From: Desulfomonile sp.
Lineage (GTDB): Bacteria; Desulfobacterota; Desulfomonilia; Desulfomonilales; Desulfomonilaceae
DNA length: 10,000 nt
NCBI GenBank assembly: GCA_020216785.1
Contig: JAIWNO010000014.1
Location: forward strand, 1 to 10,000
Direction: 5' to 3'
The notes under the pieces: generated by a model
Told to the model about the DNA's origin: nothing
The model's database searches: none
Seen by the model: the letters and a program-made list of their open reading frames with translations, nothing else
In this document: one piece after another, positions 1 to 5,913 of the stretch
Position numbering within the stretch: position 1 is the first letter of the stretch
How the letters are laid out: every line of letters starts with the position of its first letter
Translations under genes and position numbers: made by a program

Positions 1-1
1 C

Positions 2-454
2 GCAAGCCCCGACACGTGCGACGGAACGGGCGGACCGCTCAACTACATCCCTTCCCGACCGGAACGGGAAATCCTCCAAGAGCATCTCAACGCTTGTGCA
101 TGGCTGTTTGAGCCGCGTCGATTCCTGGAGCGCGCGTATCGATATTACCTGGCAATGAGGCCTACCAGGAAAGCATTGGGTCGGGACAATGCTTTCCCTG
201 TAAGCTCGGTTGGACATGGCGGCAAGCGATCCCTCCGAAGAGGATTTTGGGACATTGCGGGCTTCTTCCGGCTGGTATGGTGGCAGGGTATTCAACCTTC
301 TTACCGTATGGTGTTCTGGAAACAACTGTTCGGCATGTGGCGGCGCAATCCAAGTCGGCTTGTGATGTACTTGAAAATGTGCGCTCTTGGCGAAAACCTT
401 TTTGTATTGCGAGAAAAGATCGCGGAACGTGGACGCGCTTTGCTCGCCGAATAA
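2..454 (+). CDS. B12-binding radical SAM protein, C-terminal DUF4070 region (5' truncated)
   Basis: The reading frame enters from the left edge and is open to the TAA at 452-454, giving about 150 residues. The visible part starts with a GTGGPLNYIPSRPEREIL stretch, followed by an aromatic/Arg-rich segment (LFEPRRFLERAYRYYL), and ends in a Trp/Arg-rich amphipathic tail (FWKQLFGMWRRNPSRLVMYL). This order matches the C-terminal DUF4070 region found behind the B12-binding and radical SAM domains in a large family common in Deltaproteobacteria, where a conserved N-x-I-P motif precedes a Tyr/Arg-rich helical tail. The catalytic CxxxCxxC cluster and the cobalamin domain would lie upstream of the window. 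An internal ATG at 155 is not the real start, because the homologous sequence continues upstream of it. The substrate of this family is generally unknown. The family call is from remembered motifs, not a search. Confidence 0.75.
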   Translation, partial: ASPDTCDGTGGPLNYIPSRPEREILQEHLNACAWLFEPRRFLERAYRYYLAMRPTRKALGRDNAFPVSSVGHGGKRSLRRGFWDIAGFFRLVWWQGIQPSYRMVFWKQLFGMWRRNPSRLVMYLKMCALGENLFVLREKIAERGRALLAE

Positions 455-519
455 GCGTCATCGATATCGACCGCGGTGCGGGCTGATACCAACGACCATG
501 CCTCGGTTCCTGGGCACAA

Positions 520-524
520 CGAAT
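520..524. repeat. Left copy of putative target-site duplication (CGAAT)
   Basis: The pentamer CGAAT abuts the left terminal inverted repeat of the 162-bp element exactly, and an identical copy abuts the right end at 687-691. A 5-bp match alone could be chance (about 1 in 1000), but its exact position at both ends of a perfect 14-bp inverted repeat supports insertion. Confidence 0.55.
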
Positions 525-686
525 CATGAAAGTCGTCGGCTTCGGTGAACGCTCCGTGGCTTCGCCTTGGAGATGGGTATTAGGAGGGCCACGCTGCGCC
601 ATCCTGCGGATGGGAGACCCCATCTCCCCTCCGCACCTCCCCATACGCACACCCGATAGCGGGTACTTATGACGACGACTTTCATG
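525..686. mobile_element. MITE-like element with 14-bp terminal inverted repeats
   Basis: The ends are CATGAAAGTCGTCG (525-538) and its exact reverse complement CGACGACTTTCATG (673-686). The same pentamer CGAAT lies directly outside both ends (520-524 and 687-691), as expected of a target-site duplication. The 162-bp body carries three internal hairpins: a 9-bp stem with two wobbles (555-563 with 585-593), a 13-bp stem with one mismatch (605-617 with 623-635) and a 5-bp stem ACCCG/CGGGT (651-664). There is no transposase. A 48-codon ATG frame (526-672) fills the element but has no ribosome site, so I treat it as non-coding. The features fit a non-autonomous miniature transposon mobilised in trans. 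A structured RNA with a long closing stem is the main alternative, although it would not predict the flanking repeat. Confidence 0.65.
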
Positions 687-691
687 CGAAT
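687..691. repeat. Right copy of putative target-site duplication (CGAAT)
   Basis: Second copy of the pentamer, directly following the right inverted repeat that ends at 686. See the left copy at 520-524. Confidence 0.55.
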
Positions 692-728
692 GCGCTTTCA
701 AACATGTAACATCAACGACGTCCGGTAG

Positions 729-793
729 GGGCCGACCCATGGAGACAGCTTCCATGTGTCGGCCCGGCTTCCGGGCGCACACGCGGGTGCGCC
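729..793. repeat. Palindromic intergenic repeat (double hairpin)
   Basis: Two adjacent hairpins are visible. The first has a 15-bp stem with one mismatch, GGGCCGACCCATGGA (729-743) with TCCATGTGTCGGCCC (751-765), and a 7-nt loop. The second has a 7-bp perfect stem, GGCGCAC (774-780) with GTGCGCC (787-793), and a 6-nt loop. The preceding bases read GTAGGG. GTAGGGGC-type starts followed by paired palindromes of this kind recur as dispersed extragenic repeats in deltaproteobacterial genomes, so this is probably one copy of a REP-like family. No T-tract follows, so it is not a standard terminator. Confidence 0.5.
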
Positions 794-964
794 GACAACG
801 GCCATGTTCCTGTCTTGACGACGCATCGGTATGATACGTTTGCGGCAGAAGGGCGTTGAGCCACGGCTTATTGCCTTTTATCCCGGCCACTGCCGCCGTT
901 ATGCGATGAGATTTCTCCCGATCGGACGGCAAATAGTGAGCGACGGATCGCGAGCAGCGCGATG

Positions 965-970
965 GAAGGA
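965..970 (+). promoter_or_regulatory. Ribosome binding site that supports a TTG start
   Basis: A purine-rich GAAGGA lies 8 bases before the TTG at 979. It supports TTG as the start of the maturation protease, because no ATG or GTG lies in frame between this site and the conserved N-terminal glycine motif. Confidence 0.6.
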
Positions 971-978
971 CGGGCGAT

Positions 979-1476
979 TTGACCAATAAGTCTGAGCGGA
1001 TTGTCATTCTCGGCGTGGGAAATGTGCTCCTCACGGATGAGGGCGTTGGTGTCAAAGTGGTGAAGGAGCTCGAGCGACGTTACGACTTCCCCTCGAACGT
1101 CAAGCTCGTTGACGGCGGCACGCAGGGGTTGTGGCTCATGTCAACGATTCAACAGGCGGACCACTTGATCGTGGTGGACGCGGTGCTTGGCAAGGGAGAG
1201 CCCGGAACAATCTACCGTTTGGAGCGGGATGACCTCCCCAAAGGGCTGCGAATGAAGACTTCCGCGCACGACAGCGACCTGTTGGAAGCGCTCGCCCTGT
1301 GCGCTCTCATCGACTCGGAACCGTCCTCGTGCGTTGTGATCGGCATCCAACCCGCCAACATCACGGATTTCGGTACCGAGCTGACGGATGTGATTGCGGG
1401 CAAGGTGGATGACCTCATTGCCCGGGTCATTGGAGAGCTTAAGGCCCTGGGCGCCGAAGCGCAAAAAAAGAATTGA
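979..1476 (+). CDS. [NiFe]-hydrogenase maturation protease (HybD/HyaD/HoxM family)
   Basis: The 165-residue protein has the normal length for this family (about 150-170). These enzymes bind the nickel of the immature hydrogenase large subunit and cut off its C-terminal peptide as the last step of active-site assembly in the cytoplasm. The family signature is present: GVGN at residues 12-15, then DEGVGV with Glu21, then Asp67 in HLIVVDAV, and His97 in TSAHD. These match the three nickel-binding residues known from HybD (Glu16, Asp62, His93). A GIQP motif near residue 143 is also typical. The start is TTG, with a ribosome site 8 bases upstream. No hydrogenase subunit gene is visible here, so the substrate must be encoded elsewhere. 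The next genes encode electron-carrier cytochromes, which fits a hydrogen-linked redox locus. Family assignment is firm; the partner hydrogenase is unknown. Confidence 0.92.
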   Translation: MTNKSERIVILGVGNVLLTDEGVGVKVVKELERRYDFPSNVKLVDGGTQGLWLMSTIQQADHLIVVDAVLGKGEPGTIYRLERDDLPKGLRMKTSAHDSDLLEALALCALIDSEPSSCVVIGIQPANITDFGTELTDVIAGKVDDLIARVIGELKALGAEAQKKN

Positions 1477-1570
1477 ACCCCGGTGAGGGGCTGTGCTAGG
1501 CTTTAAGTCTCGCCGAAGGGCAGTTGCGCCGGACTTCTCGGCGGGTCCAGATTCGATGATTCGGAGTGAA

Positions 1571-1576
1571 GGGAGG
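1571..1576 (+). promoter_or_regulatory. Strong ribosome binding site that fixes the cytochrome c3 start
   Basis: GGGAGG lies 6 bases before the ATG at 1583. It favours this start over the longer in-frame GTG at 1493, which would add 30 residues in front of the signal peptide. Confidence 0.75.
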
Positions 1577-1582
1577 CATCAT

Positions 1583-1999
1583 ATGAAGAAGGGTAGAGTT
1601 TTTCTTGCGTTTGTTGTCTGCATCGCGGTCGCTGCGGCGCTCACGCTGGCGTATGCGGCCTCGAAAATGCCGGACAAGCCCATTGTGATCGATTCCACGA
1701 CCGCCATTCCCGACAAGAAGCGCGGTCCGGTGAATTTCGACCATACGAAGCACAAGGATTTCAAGTGCACCCAGTGTCACCATGAGTACAAGGACGGCAA
1801 CAACGTCTGGCAAGAAGGCCAGGAAGTCAAGAAGTGCAGTGAATGCCACAAAAAGGAAGACCAGGGCAAGCAGGTCAAGCTGGAAAAAGCCATGCACGAC
1901 CAGTGCGTCAAGTGCCACAAGGACATGAAAAAAGAGAAGAAGCAGACTGGACCCACCGCGTGCACCAAGTGCCATCCGAAAGGCGGAGACGACAAATAA
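1583..1999 (+). CDS. Tetraheme cytochrome c3 (class III), periplasmic
   Basis: This 138-residue protein has a signal peptide (Lys-Lys-Gly-Arg followed by a hydrophobic core, likely cut after AYA near residue 25) and four CXXCH haem sites at Cys62, Cys85, Cys108 and Cys127. Axial-ligand histidines of class III cytochromes are in place: the HxxH pair (His54, His57), the second His of CHH (His67), and His105 in AMHDQCVKCH. This is the fold of the periplasmic electron carrier that takes electrons from periplasmic hydrogenases or formate dehydrogenases in sulfate reducers and relatives. Unlike classical Desulfovibrio c3, where the second and fourth sites are CXXXXCH, all four are CXXCH here. The mature protein is very Lys-rich, as expected for docking to acidic partners. 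It lies 106 bp after the protease gene and is followed by a strong terminator. A weak TTGAAC / TAGGCT pair (1473-1478, 1497-1502, 18-bp spacing) could give it its own promoter. Confidence 0.9.
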   Translation: MKKGRVFLAFVVCIAVAAALTLAYAASKMPDKPIVIDSTTAIPDKKRGPVNFDHTKHKDFKCTQCHHEYKDGNNVWQEGQEVKKCSECHKKEDQGKQVKLEKAMHDQCVKCHKDMKKEKKQTGPTACTKCHPKGGDDK

Positions 2000-2043
2000 T
2001 CGCGCATCTGCCCACAGCACCGGCCATGTGTTCCGAAAATACG

Positions 2044-2070
2044 GCCCTCTCGGATTCCGAGGGGGCTTTT
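2044..2070 (+). terminator. Rho-independent terminator after the cytochrome c3 gene
   Basis: A 10-bp GC-rich stem with one G-T wobble, GCCCTCTCGG (2044-2053) paired with CCGAGGGGGC (2057-2066), closes a 3-base ATT loop and is followed directly by TTTT. It lies 45 bp after the cytochrome c3 stop codon and separates that gene from the next transcription unit. Confidence 0.85.
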
Positions 2071-2092
2071 CGCTTCAAGGGGGACTTTCCTG

Positions 2093-2123
2093 TTGACGAT
2101 CCCACCAAGATCCGTGTAAGAAT
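2093..2123 (+). promoter_or_regulatory. Possible sigma70-type promoter for the multiheme c/b cytochrome
   Basis: TTGACG (2093-2098, five of six consensus bases) is followed after 18-19 bp by TAAGAAT (2117-2123), preceded by TG. It lies just after the terminator and about 90 bp before the next start codon, where a promoter is expected. The -10 element is a weak match. Confidence 0.4.
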
Positions 2124-2212
2124 ATCACCCGTCTTTTCTCCCCTTGAAGTCTGACAACTCCATAGGTCATTTCCTAACGGGGCTGGCCTTTGTTCCGTGA
2201 AAGGAGTGGTCC

Positions 2213-3829
2213 ATGATGAAGCGAGCCCGGACAACCCGGTTGGCGAGATGGTCGACTTGTATCGCAGTCGCCGCGGTCACTCTGGCAATCGTGCTCGTTT
2301 ATGCGTTGATTCCCTCTCTCGCCCAAAAAGGGGGCGAATCAAAGGGCAAGAGCGGGAAGGGCGATGAACTGAGCAATGCGAGCTGTATCGAGTGTCACAA
2401 TCCCGACATTCTTAAGATGTCAAAAGAAGAGCTGGCGGATAACGTCGATGTAGGCGACAAACCGCAGCCGCCCAGGCCCAAGCCGCCTTATGTGACGGGG
2501 GAGCTTAACCTCTCCATCGATGAGAAGAAATATGCCGCGGGCGTCCATGCGGACACCAAGTGCGTCGAATGCCACAAAGACATTGAGGAAATTCCGCACA
2601 AGCAGCGACTTCAGGCAGTCAATTGCGCCGAGTGCCACGATGAGTCCGTCGAGACTATTGAGGCAAGCGCTCACGGCAAGAAGACAGGGCCGAGAGCCGT
2701 CGGCTGTGTTGGCTGTCATGACGTGCATTACGGAAGAGGAAAGGACGACTACGGCGACGCGTTCAGGCAGAGGGTGTGTATGGACTGCCACAAGGCCTAT
2801 GGCATGGACAGCATTGCCCAACACAAGAACCTGTATGAAGCATCCCTTCACATAAGAGCATTAGGCTGCATGATCTGCCACCAAGGCAAGAAGCCCGGCG
2901 TGCATAACATCCCGCCTGTGAAAACCATGGTTGCCTCATGTGAAGCCTGTCACACCAAAAGCACAATCCTCACCAAGGAGAAGCCGCCGCCGACAGGTCT
3001 CAAGGCGTATCTTCTGCAGACCGGCTTCATAAACAGCGACGTGATGAAAAAGTACGGCTACGTGGTAGGCGCGAATCGAATACCCTTGCTGGATCTCGTC
3101 ATCATCCTGCTCGTAATAAGTCCGATCGCGTTGCCGATCTTCCACGGCGGTCTCCGGATCCTCACCCGCCGCAAGGGACCGCTGCACCTGCCGGAAGAGA
3201 AAATCCTCCTTCATCCGCTCATTGAGCGACTGTGGCACTGGGTCCAGGCCCTGTGCATCGTGATGCTCATTATTACCGGCATTATGATCCACTGGCCGGA
3301 GAAGTTCCCCGGCTGGTTCGACTGGTCGGTCACGGTCCATAACTGGTTCGGCGTTATCGCGGTGTTCGCGTGGCTGGTATGGCTTGTGTACAACTTGAGC
3401 ACCGGCCGAATCAGCCATTATATTCCCAAGAAAGGGGATATCCCTCACGGCATGATCGTGCAGGCGCAGTTCTACGGATACGGCATATTCAAGCATGAGC
3501 CGCACCCGTACGCGCCGACGGAAGACAACAAGTTCAATCCTCTGCAGAAGATCGCTTATCTGAAGTTCCAGCTCCTCCTGATGCCGCTTCTTCTTATCAG
3601 CGGCCTCCTGTACATGTATCCGATGCGCTTTGGCGGGTTTATCTCCGCAATCGGCGGCATGACCGTCCTAGCCACTGTCCACTATATACTGGGAGCACTG
3701 TTTGCAGCGTTCCTCGTAGCCCACATGTACTTGGCCACGACGGGAGAAACCATCGGCGAGAACTTCAAGGCGATTATCTTCGGCTACGGGACCAAATCCG
3801 AGCACGGAGAGCATCACGAAAAGGCGTAG
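2213..3829 (+). CDS. Heptaheme cytochrome c fused to a diheme cytochrome b membrane domain (CbcL-like architecture)
   Basis: The 538-residue protein starts with a membrane-spanning or uncleaved signal segment (about 12-37). A periplasmic domain with seven CXXCH sites follows (Cys58, 117, 138, 165, 189, 219, 243). From about 289 a cytochrome b561-type domain begins with about five hydrophobic segments (289-311, 342-360, 374-395, 448-469, 483-505). Candidate b-haem ligands are His342 (ERLWHW), His376 (VHNWFG), His490 (VHYILG) and His504 (AHMYLATTG), as in hydrogenase or thiosulfate-reductase cytochrome b subunits. In one chain this would link the menaquinone pool to periplasmic c-haems. Geobacter CbcL has the same order, with nine c-haems and a diheme b domain. 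No iron-sulfur or catalytic subunit gene is adjacent. AAGGAG (2201-2206) precedes tandem ATGs at 2213 and 2216; either may start. The cytochrome c3 upstream is a natural soluble partner. Direction of electron flow is inference. Confidence 0.88.
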   Translation: MMKRARTTRLARWSTCIAVAAVTLAIVLVYALIPSLAQKGGESKGKSGKGDELSNASCIECHNPDILKMSKEELADNVDVGDKPQPPRPKPPYVTGELNLSIDEKKYAAGVHADTKCVECHKDIEEIPHKQRLQAVNCAECHDESVETIEASAHGKKTGPRAVGCVGCHDVHYGRGKDDYGDAFRQRVCMDCHKAYGMDSIAQHKNLYEASLHIRALGCMICHQGKKPGVHNIPPVKTMVASCEACHTKSTILTKEKPPPTGLKAYLLQTGFINSDVMKKYGYVVGANRIPLLDLVIILLVISPIALPIFHGGLRILTRRKGPLHLPEEKILLHPLIERLWHWVQALCIVMLIITGIMIHWPEKFPGWFDWSVTVHNWFGVIAVFAWLVWLVYNLSTGRISHYIPKKGDIPHGMIVQAQFYGYGIFKHEPHPYAPTEDNKFNPLQKIAYLKFQLLLMPLLLISGLLYMYPMRFGGFISAIGGMTVLATVHYILGALFAAFLVAHMYLATTGETIGENFKAIIFGYGTKSEHGEHHEKA

Positions 3830-3888
3830 CCTCGGGAGGATGAGGCTGTCTCAAACTCATTGAAAGGACGGAATCGCAGCACGAACAT

Positions 3889-3983
3889 CCCCCTCACCCT
3901 AACCCCTCCCTGAGAGAGAGGGAATTGAAAACCGACCTTCAATTGCCCCCTCTCCCACTGGGAGAAGGCCGGGGTGGGGGGCG
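3889..3983. repeat. Dispersed palindromic repeat (CCCTCACCCTAACCCC type)
   Basis: The left arm begins CCCCCTCACCCTAACCCC and the right arm ends GGCCGGGGTGGGGGGCG, which are imperfect reverse complements. The core is an excellent hairpin: GAGAGGG plus AATTGAA (3916-3929) pairs with TTCAATT (3938-3944) and CCCTCTC (3948-3954), with an 8-nt loop and a 3-nt bulge. A second small palindrome, CTCCCACTGGGAG, overlaps the right arm. Sequences beginning CCCTCACCCTAACCC and closing with the reverse complement are a widespread extragenic palindrome class in Proteobacteria. Its location between convergent genes is typical. Confidence 0.6.
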
Positions 3984-4072
3984 AAGGCACATTCCAGCCC
4001 TAATCGTGGTACGATCTTGAACAATTCCCGACTCTTGAACAGCCTCGGAAGGTTCGGGGGACTCGAGCCTGA

Positions 4073-4114
4073 TGTAGGGTGGGCGGGGTTTATCCGCGCC
4101 CGCAACCGCCTACA
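4073..4114. repeat. Small palindromic repeat (TGTAGGGTGGGCG type)
   Basis: TGTAGG (4073-4078) pairs with CCTACA (4109-4114), and the inner GGGCG (4081-4085) pairs with CGCCC (4097-4101), leaving an 11-nt loop. TGTAGGGTGGGC-type starts are common in dispersed extragenic repeats. It could be one unit of such a family or a local hairpin. Confidence 0.4.
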
Positions 4115-4261
4115 CATGTAGCTGGAGCTTCGGTCGAATTTGTTATTGCACCCCGCTGGAAGCTAAAGGGATGGGCTTGGCCTCTCCGTAGACCCCATGC
4201 AATTCAAGTCACCGTTCCCCTTTCTCAAAATCTTCAAAGCCGACGCAATGATGTAAGAACG

Positions 4262-5839
4262 TTACCATAATCCTCGGCTCGAGCCTGCGGAATCCGAGTC
4301 GTTGGACGGATGGGGCGTGAGGCGGGCTTCGGCGTCTTCAAGCAGCGCGCGTATCGCTGCAATTCGCTGAGGCTCTTTGATCAGGGTGAGCGCCTTGCGG
4401 AAATCCGCCACTGCGGCAGAATCGTTTCCCTTGTTCGTGTAAGCGACACCTCTGTTGGCGTATGCCAAGCCGTGAGAGGGGTTTAGTTCGAGGGCCCTTG
4501 TGAAGCTTTTGATGGCCTTGTCCTTGTCGCCTGCAAGGAAGCTTGCCTTGCCGAGATCGTAGAAGAGGTCCGGGGGCGCGGATTCCGGATCGAGCCTGAC
4601 TGCTTTTTCGAAGTCGGCAACCGCCTCGCTATAGCGTTTCAGCGCGTAACGAGCGGACCCTCGATAAGCCAAAGCTCGTACGTCGTCACCCCGAGCCGCG
4701 ATTGCCGCGTCGAGGTCCTTGATTGCCCCTTCGTAATCCCCGATAGTTTCGCGGGCCTGCCCGCGGAAGCTAAGCGCCTCTTGGGATCCCGGATCGCTTT
4801 GCAGCACTTGGTCGAAGTCTGTGATCGCCTCTTTGGGCCTCCCCAAATCAAGGAGGGTCTTGCCTCGCTCGATCAGGATGCCGGCGTCGGCCGCCTGGAG
4901 CTTGATCAGCTGATCGTAGTCCGCCAGCGCGGCGTCGTAGCGTTCCAGTTGCCGAAAAACCCATGCCCGGTTTACCAGTGCCCTTACTAGGTCGGGTTTG
5001 ATTTCCACAGCCTTGTTGAGGTCCGCGAGCGCCCCTTCGAGATTGCCGTCCGCTGCCCGCGCCCACCCTCTGTTGTTGAGCGCGTCGGCGTTGTTTGGAT
5101 CGAGGCTGAGCGCCTTGTCGTAGTCCTCAAGCGCCTGTTTGAATTGACCCGCAGCAACGAGAAGGTTGCCATGTATCATCCATGTTTGGGCGTCGCGCGG
5201 ATTAATCTTGAGCGCCCTTTCAACATCCGCCATCGCCCGATCAGACTGGTTCTTCCTATGATGAGCCATTGCCCGGAAAATGTACGATTCCGGGTCCACG
5301 GGATTGAGTTTCACCGCCTTATCCAAGTCGGCCAGGGCTGCGTCAGGCTTACCGAGAGCGAGTTCAGCGCGCGCTCGGATCTTAAGGGCCGCGTCGTGGT
5401 CGGGAGCAAGTTTCAGCACGCGATCCATGTCCTGGAGGGCCTTTTCGTACTGCCGGCTTTCCAAGAGGATCGAGCCGCGAGCAAAGAATGCATCGGGCAT
5501 GTTGGATGTGCGAGCGATGGCCGCGTCGAAGTCGTCCAGGGCCTTGTCCATTTTACCCTGCGCCCGGTACGCCGCGCCGCGGTAGAAGAGCGCACGAGCG
5601 TTGTCTGGGGAGGCGGTGACAGCTCGGGAATACAACTGGATCGCTTTGTCCAGTTCCCATTTCCAGTGGGCCTCAATAGCGTCGTGCAGCGGGTTGTCCG
5701 CAGACCGAGCCGCCGCAGGATCGAGCGCTGCCGTTACAACAAGAAGCACGAGGAGCGTGCATAGTTTCCGACAAAGACGCCGATGTGGAGAATCGGCTTG
5801 AAGTATTGCCGAGATCCGGTACCCGGATGTGGAATGCAT
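4262..5839 (-). CDS. Exported TPR-repeat protein (second gene of TPR pair)
   Basis: About 525 residues from an ATG at 5839-5837. A TTG five codons further upstream (5854) is possible but has no ribosome site; the ATG has only a weak GAAAGAAG before it. The N-terminus has a long basic lead, a hydrophobic core (about 26-39) and an Ala-rich cleavage region (DPAAARSA), so export to the periplasm is likely. The rest is about 13 tandem 34-residue TPR units with the usual pattern (for example ADALNNRGWARAADGNLEGA and GLAYANRGVAYTNKGNDSAA), followed by a short Ser-rich tail. There is no enzymatic domain, so a protein-binding scaffold role is all that can be inferred. It lies about 75 bp behind a gene of the same type and direction, probably in one transcript. 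Specific partners cannot be read from the sequence. Confidence 0.85.
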   Translation of the reverse strand: MHSTSGYRISAILQADSPHRRLCRKLCTLLVLLVVTAALDPAAARSADNPLHDAIEAHWKWELDKAIQLYSRAVTASPDNARALFYRGAAYRAQGKMDKALDDFDAAIARTSNMPDAFFARGSILLESRQYEKALQDMDRVLKLAPDHDAALKIRARAELALGKPDAALADLDKAVKLNPVDPESYIFRAMAHHRKNQSDRAMADVERALKINPRDAQTWMIHGNLLVAAGQFKQALEDYDKALSLDPNNADALNNRGWARAADGNLEGALADLNKAVEIKPDLVRALVNRAWVFRQLERYDAALADYDQLIKLQAADAGILIERGKTLLDLGRPKEAITDFDQVLQSDPGSQEALSFRGQARETIGDYEGAIKDLDAAIAARGDDVRALAYRGSARYALKRYSEAVADFEKAVRLDPESAPPDLFYDLGKASFLAGDKDKAIKSFTRALELNPSHGLAYANRGVAYTNKGNDSAAVADFRKALTLIKEPQRIAAIRALLEDAEARLTPHPSNDSDSAGSSRGLW

Positions 5840-5913
5840 GGTCTTCTTTCGCAAAGAGGCCGAGTCCGACTTCTATCGGCAAAGGGGTTACGACACGCCC
5901 TCTGCCGCTGATG

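Larger units (their letters stand above)
455..978. other. Gene-poor intergenic region with two repeat elements
   Basis: This stretch of about 520 bp has no frame with convincing coding character or a good ribosome site. It contains the inverted-repeat element at 525-686 and the palindromic repeat at 729-793, described separately. The part nearest the next gene (795-960) shows a 7-bp inverted repeat GCGGCAG/CTGCCGC (842-848 and 890-896) but no T-tract. I could not find a convincing promoter for the protease gene: TTGACG at 815-820 and TATGAT at 830-835 are only 9 bp apart. Confidence 0.6.
3830..4261. other. Convergent intergenic region with two palindromic elements
   Basis: This 432-bp gap lies between the end of the c/b cytochrome gene (+) and the end of the TPR operon (-). 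It contains the long palindromic element at 3889-3983 and the smaller one at 4073-4114. I see no coding frame with a ribosome site. No classical T-tract terminator is visible for either gene, so the long hairpin at 3916-3954 may serve both directions; this is inference. Confidence 0.6.

Noticed and set aside
526..672. A 48-codon plus-strand frame inside the MITE-like element
   Set aside because: It has no ribosome site, and its span is set by the inverted repeats and hairpins.
815..835. TTGACG and TATGAT as a promoter for the maturation protease
   Set aside because: The two boxes are only 9 bp apart, far below the 16-18 bp needed, and no other partner box is well placed.
162..1055. A 297-codon minus-strand frame across the first intergenic region
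   Set aside because: It overlaps both the radical SAM end and the protease start on the opposite strand, runs through the inverted-repeat elements, and its product is Arg/Pro-rich with no recognisable domain.
1493..1582. An N-terminal extension of cytochrome c3 from a GTG at 1493
   Set aside because: It would put 30 polar residues before a good signal peptide, while a strong ribosome site sits 6 bases before the ATG at 1583.
3840..3860. GAGGCTGTCTCAAACTC, which resembles the end of some insertion sequences
   Set aside because: No matching inverted copy, transposase or target duplication was found in the window.
5144..5764. A 206-codon plus-strand frame opposite the TPR gene
   Set aside because: It is a frame shadow of the repeat-coding minus strand, without its own ribosome site or domain.
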